From Streptomyces sp. Y2F8-2 (GTDB taxonomy: Bacteria; Actinomycetota; Actinomycetes; Streptomycetales; Streptomycetaceae), in NCBI RefSeq assembly GCF_014905555.1, contig NZ_BNGS01000015.1, positions 1 through 64,000 on the forward strand: a stretch of DNA of 64,000 nucleotides, given 5' to 3'. Of this stretch, positions 61,414 through 64,000 are shown in pieces; positions within the stretch are counted from its first letter, which is position 1; every line of letters begins with the position of its first letter. The notes beneath the pieces are model-generated. The model worked only from the letters and a program-made list of their open reading frames with translations. It searched no databases and was not told where the DNA came from. The translations under genes and the position numbers were made by a program.

Positions 61414-62106
61414 CAGGAGGGCGAAGCCGGCCCGGCCGAACATCTGGCGCTTGAGCATCTTGATCCGGTTGACATGACCTTCGACGACGCCCGAGTTCCC
61501 GGGCAGGGTGAGGCCGGCGATGACGGCGTCATGGTCTCGGTCGATGCCGGCGGCGAGCGTGTGGAGGCTGGGCAAGTCGTCCTGCCGGACAGCGTCGAGC
61601 CAGTCCGGCAGGCGCTGTCGGGGCGCTGCCGGCGTCAAGACGTCCAGACAGCGGCGGTGCCGCGCAACACTCCGCTCGGCGGCTTCGCTCAGGTTGCGCC
61701 GGAGACGCCACCGATCGGCGACCTGGACCGCCTGCGACGCCCCGGCTGCGGCGCCTTCGGCGAAGAACGGGCCGCGGTCCCGGCAGACGACCTCGACGCC
61801 AGGCCGTTCGGCGAGCCAGGCGGCCAGGCTGAAAGCCTCCCGGGCTGGGAGGAGACCGATCGGACGGCGGGTTTCGACGTCCACCAGGACAGTGCCGCAG
61901 TGGCGGTCCTTGCGGGTGGCGTACTCGTCGACGCCGACGACCCGCGGCGCGGGCTCCTCCGGCTCAGGTAGCGCGTCGACCAGGCGCAAGACCGTGCTCC
62001 GGCTGACGGACACGCCAAAGACGACAGCCGGCGGGGCGCCGGCCCGACCGGCCGGGGTCCAACCGCCCCTGCCCGCGTAGCCGAGTCGGCGCACGCGGGT
62101 GGCCAC
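61414..62106 (-). pseudogene. ISL3-family transposase with internal deletion
   Basis: The frame has VVGVDEYATRKDRHCGTVLVD (first Asp), VVCRDRGPFFAEGA (second Asp) and GNSGVVEGHVNRIKMLKRQMFGRAGF (catalytic Glu). In intact ISL3 transposases a long section separates the second Asp region from PDWLDAVRQDDLPSLH; here it is mostly gone. The N-terminal zinc finger is also absent and the 3' end runs into unrelated sequence. Confidence 0.75.
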
Positions 62107-62150
62107 CCTCTCCTTATTAGATAGACTGACCTACCTAATAAGGAGAGGGT
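62105..62150. promoter_or_regulatory. 46-bp near-perfect palindrome over the TetR promoter and SD
   Basis: ACCCTCTCCTTATTAG (62105-62120) is repeated in exact reverse complement at 62135-62150, and inner TAG/CTA bases extend the symmetry to arms of about 20 with one mismatch and a 6-base centre. The right arm includes the SD AAGGAGAGG of the TetR gene. It can act as operator DNA and, if transcribed, as an SD-sequestering hairpin. Confidence 0.65.
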
Positions 62151-62155
62151 GTGTG

Positions 62156-62764
62156 ATGAGCGAGACCGGAACGGCGGCAGAGCGCCCCGGCAGGCGGCGG
62201 GGGGCCGCGCGCGAGAAGCTGCTCGCTGCCGCGGCGCGCCGCTTCTATGCGGACGGTGTGGCGGCGACAGGGATCGACACGATCACCGCCGAGGCGGGCG
62301 TGGCGAAGATGAGCCTGTACAACAACTTCTCCTCCAAGGCCGATCTGGTGATGGCCTACCTCGATGCACGGCACGAGGAGTGGTTGGGTCTGTACCGGCG
62401 GAGGCTGGAGGAGGCCCAGGACGGTCGCGGCGGCGTGCTGGCCGTTTTCGACGCGTACGCCGATCACGCGGCCTTCGCCTACGAGCGCGGTTTCCGGGGC
62501 TGTGGCCTGCTGAACGCGGCCGCCGAGCTGCCCGCCGGGGATGAGGGCCGGGACGTGGTGCGGCGGCACAAGGAGGAGGTCGAGGATCTGCTCGCCGGGC
62601 ATCTTGAGGAGCTGCTGCCCGGACGGCCGGAGGAGGCACGCGCGGTGGCGGAGCATCTGTCGTTCCTGCTGGAAGGCGCGATGGCACGCGCCGGCCTGGA
62701 GGGCGCGGGTACGCGTCTGGAGCATGCCCGGGCGATGGCGGCCGACCTGCTGGACCGGCTGTGA
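62156..62764 (+). CDS. TetR-family regulator
   Basis: The 202-residue protein has the TetR DNA-binding domain (REKLLAAAARRFYADGVAATGIDTITAEAGVAKMSLYNNFSSKADLV, in parts) and a ligand domain with WLGLYRRRLEEAQ and ERGFRGCGLLNAAAELP. ATG 62156 has AAGGAGAGG seven bases upstream. It overlaps the EamA gene by four bases and should regulate it through the upstream palindrome. Confidence 0.92.
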   Translation: MSETGTAAERPGRRRGAAREKLLAAAARRFYADGVAATGIDTITAEAGVAKMSLYNNFSSKADLVMAYLDARHEEWLGLYRRRLEEAQDGRGGVLAVFDAYADHAAFAYERGFRGCGLLNAAAELPAGDEGRDVVRRHKEEVEDLLAGHLEELLPGRPEEARAVAEHLSFLLEGAMARAGLEGAGTRLEHARAMAADLLDRL

Positions 62765-63783
62765 CGCGGCCCGCAGGACACGCGGCAGACTCGGTCGGCG
62801 TGGGCGCGACGTGCGTGCTGATGGCGTCGGTGCTGTGGGGTACCACGGGCACCGCCGCGACCTTCGCCCCAGGGGTGGGACCGCTCGCGATCGGGGCTGT
62901 CGCCATGGGGCTGGGCGGGCTGCTCCAGGCACTCATCGCCGCCCCCCGCATTCGCCGGGAGGCCCCTCGGCTGCGCGCGCACAAAGGTGTGGTGGTGCTC
63001 GGTGCAGTGTCGGTGGGGGCCTACCCTCTGGCCTTCTACACCTCCATGCACCTGGCCGGGGTCGCCGCCGGCACCGTGGTGTCGATCGGCTCGGCCCCGC
63101 TGGCCTCGGCCCTGATCGAGCGCGTCGTCGACGGGCGCCGCCTCACGCACCGCTGGATGACCGGCGCCGCTCTGGGCCTGTCCGGGACGGTGCTGCTGTG
63201 CACAGCCGAAGCTGCCGGCGCTCACTCCGGGTCCGGCGCACGCTCCGCAGGGGAGACCGTGCTCGGGGTGGGACTCGGCCTGGTCGCCGGGCTCACCTAC
63301 GCCCTGTACTCCTGGGCGGCTCACCGCCTGATCAGCCGCGGTGTCACCTCCGGCGCGGCCATGGGAACCGTTTTCGGGCTGGGCGGGCTGCTGCTGATGC
63401 CGGTGCTGCTGGCCACCGGCGCCCCGCTCCTTGCCTCCTGGTCGAACGCGGCCGTCGGCGCCTACATGGCCCTGGTGCCCATGTTCCTCGGGTACTTCCT
63501 GTTCGGCTGGGGCCTGGCGCACGTTCCGGCGAGCACCGCGACCACCCTCTCCCTGCTCGAACCCGCTGTCGCGGCCGTCCTGGCCGTACTCGTCGTCGGT
63601 GAACGTCTGCCCCCTGTGGGGTGGGCCGGCATCACCTTGGTCGTCGGCTGCCTGGCCGTGCTCACCACGCCGACCCGGACGACTCATCGACCGCGTGGGC
63701 TCACGACGGACCAGAGCACCGGCGCAGAGGTATCCGGCGTGGCCGACCCCGGCCACGGCCCGGAGAAGGTGGTCACCGGCTGA
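62761..63783 (+). CDS. EamA (DMT) family transporter
   Basis: The 340-residue protein has about ten hydrophobic helices in two EamA repeats (LMASVLWGTTGTAATFAPGVGP and GLVAGLTYALYSWAAHRLISR; STATTLSLLEPAVAAVLAVLVVGE). DMT pumps export amino acids or drugs; this one is unassigned. GTG 62761 overlaps the TetR stop (GTGA), so the two are coupled. Confidence 0.92.
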   Translation: MTRPAGHAADSVGVGATCVLMASVLWGTTGTAATFAPGVGPLAIGAVAMGLGGLLQALIAAPRIRREAPRLRAHKGVVVLGAVSVGAYPLAFYTSMHLAGVAAGTVVSIGSAPLASALIERVVDGRRLTHRWMTGAALGLSGTVLLCTAEAAGAHSGSGARSAGETVLGVGLGLVAGLTYALYSWAAHRLISRGVTSGAAMGTVFGLGGLLLMPVLLATGAPLLASWSNAAVGAYMALVPMFLGYFLFGWGLAHVPASTATTLSLLEPAVAAVLAVLVVGERLPPVGWAGITLVVGCLAVLTTPTRTTHRPRGLTTDQSTGAEVSGVADPGHGPEKVVTG

Positions 63784-64000
63784 ACTACACCGCCGTGCGC
63801 GACGTCCGAACCGCCCCGCACCGCGTCGAGGCGGTTCACGGCGGCGGATCGGAAGTGCACGGCGAATGGGCGGTCCCGCTTGGGCGGTTCGAGTGGGCCG
63901 TCAGAAGTGGTGGGGCTGCGCCAGGTCCACGCGCACCACCTGCTGGCGATCACCCTCGCCGCGCTGCGCTATGCCGGCGCCGACGCCCCGACCTTCCCCG
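63784..64000. other. Window end, no supported gene
   Basis: The last 217 bases show an open stretch (LRQVHAHHLLAITLAALRYA) of protein-like composition, but no start or family could be fixed before the window ends. Confidence 0.4.

Noticed and set aside
1..64000. CRISPR arrays, tRNA or rRNA genes, and prophage genes
   Set aside because: None were seen; no regularly spaced repeats, no tRNA cloverleaf and no integrase, terminase or capsid motif was recognised.

Overview
The window reads as Streptomyces or close-relative chromosome. G+C is very high, third codon positions are G/C, GTG starts are common, several promoters look leaderless, and genes typical of this group are present: an SsgA-like protein, SpoIIE-type PAS/GAF/PP2C phosphatases, an ECF42 sigma factor with its YCII-domain partner, ABATE/CGNR regulators, and several CspA paralogues. 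There are no rRNA or tRNA genes and no replication, conjugation or large biosynthetic cluster. Remnants of IS5-, IS256- and ISL3-type transposases and more than a dozen gene fragments lie between intact genes, which fits an accessory region such as a chromosome arm.

Layout. 0-3 kb: IS5 remnant, VOC protein, FAD disulfide oxidoreductase coupled to a GPP34 protein. 3.4-5.4 kb: coiled-coil/winged-helix protein and an ABATE/CGNR regulator. 5.5-9.1 kb: two ABC-F proteins behind a candidate leader-peptide attenuator. 9.2-17.4 kb: a run of promoters sharing one palindrome (GTCACC-N9-GGTGAC) that precede a Tat-exported molybdopterin oxidase with its membrane cytochrome b, a tannase-family esterase, a Bax-inhibitor-1 protein, an SRPBCC protein and a broken second CGNR gene. 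The same palindrome lies on the promoter of the intact CGNR regulator, so these look like one small regulon.

17.5-29.9 kb: SDRs, an XRE/MmyB regulator, a GlcG/HbpS-like protein, a class A PBP, an MFS pump, a methyltransferase, a DEAD-box helicase and CspA, with relics between. 30-40 kb: sirtuin, PAS/GAF/PP2C phosphatase, ASCH protein, IF-1 paralogue, GNAT, anti-sigma ATPase, ECF42 pair. 40-44 kb: SDR, an RlmA/TlrB-type 23S rRNA methyltransferase behind a leader peptide and alternative hairpins, a Gfo/Idh/MocA oxidoreductase, CspA and relics.

44.4-47.3 kb: a compact three-gene cassette (membrane protein, small helical protein, single-pass protein). A 19-residue Ser/Thr/Gly/His motif ends the first protein and begins the second, a layout like amyloid-type signalling pairs. 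47.5-64 kb: regulator/target pairs with visible operators (PadR/SnoaL, XRE/methionine aminopeptidase, MarR/flavin oxidoreductase, TetR/EamA), a class II amidotransferase, MerR plus CspA, an alpha/beta hydrolase, an HD protein, a GlxA-type regulator, an STAS gene destroyed by an internal inversion, and IS remnants.

Functions and coordinates come from reading the sequence by eye. Family names rest on recognised motifs and not on database searches.
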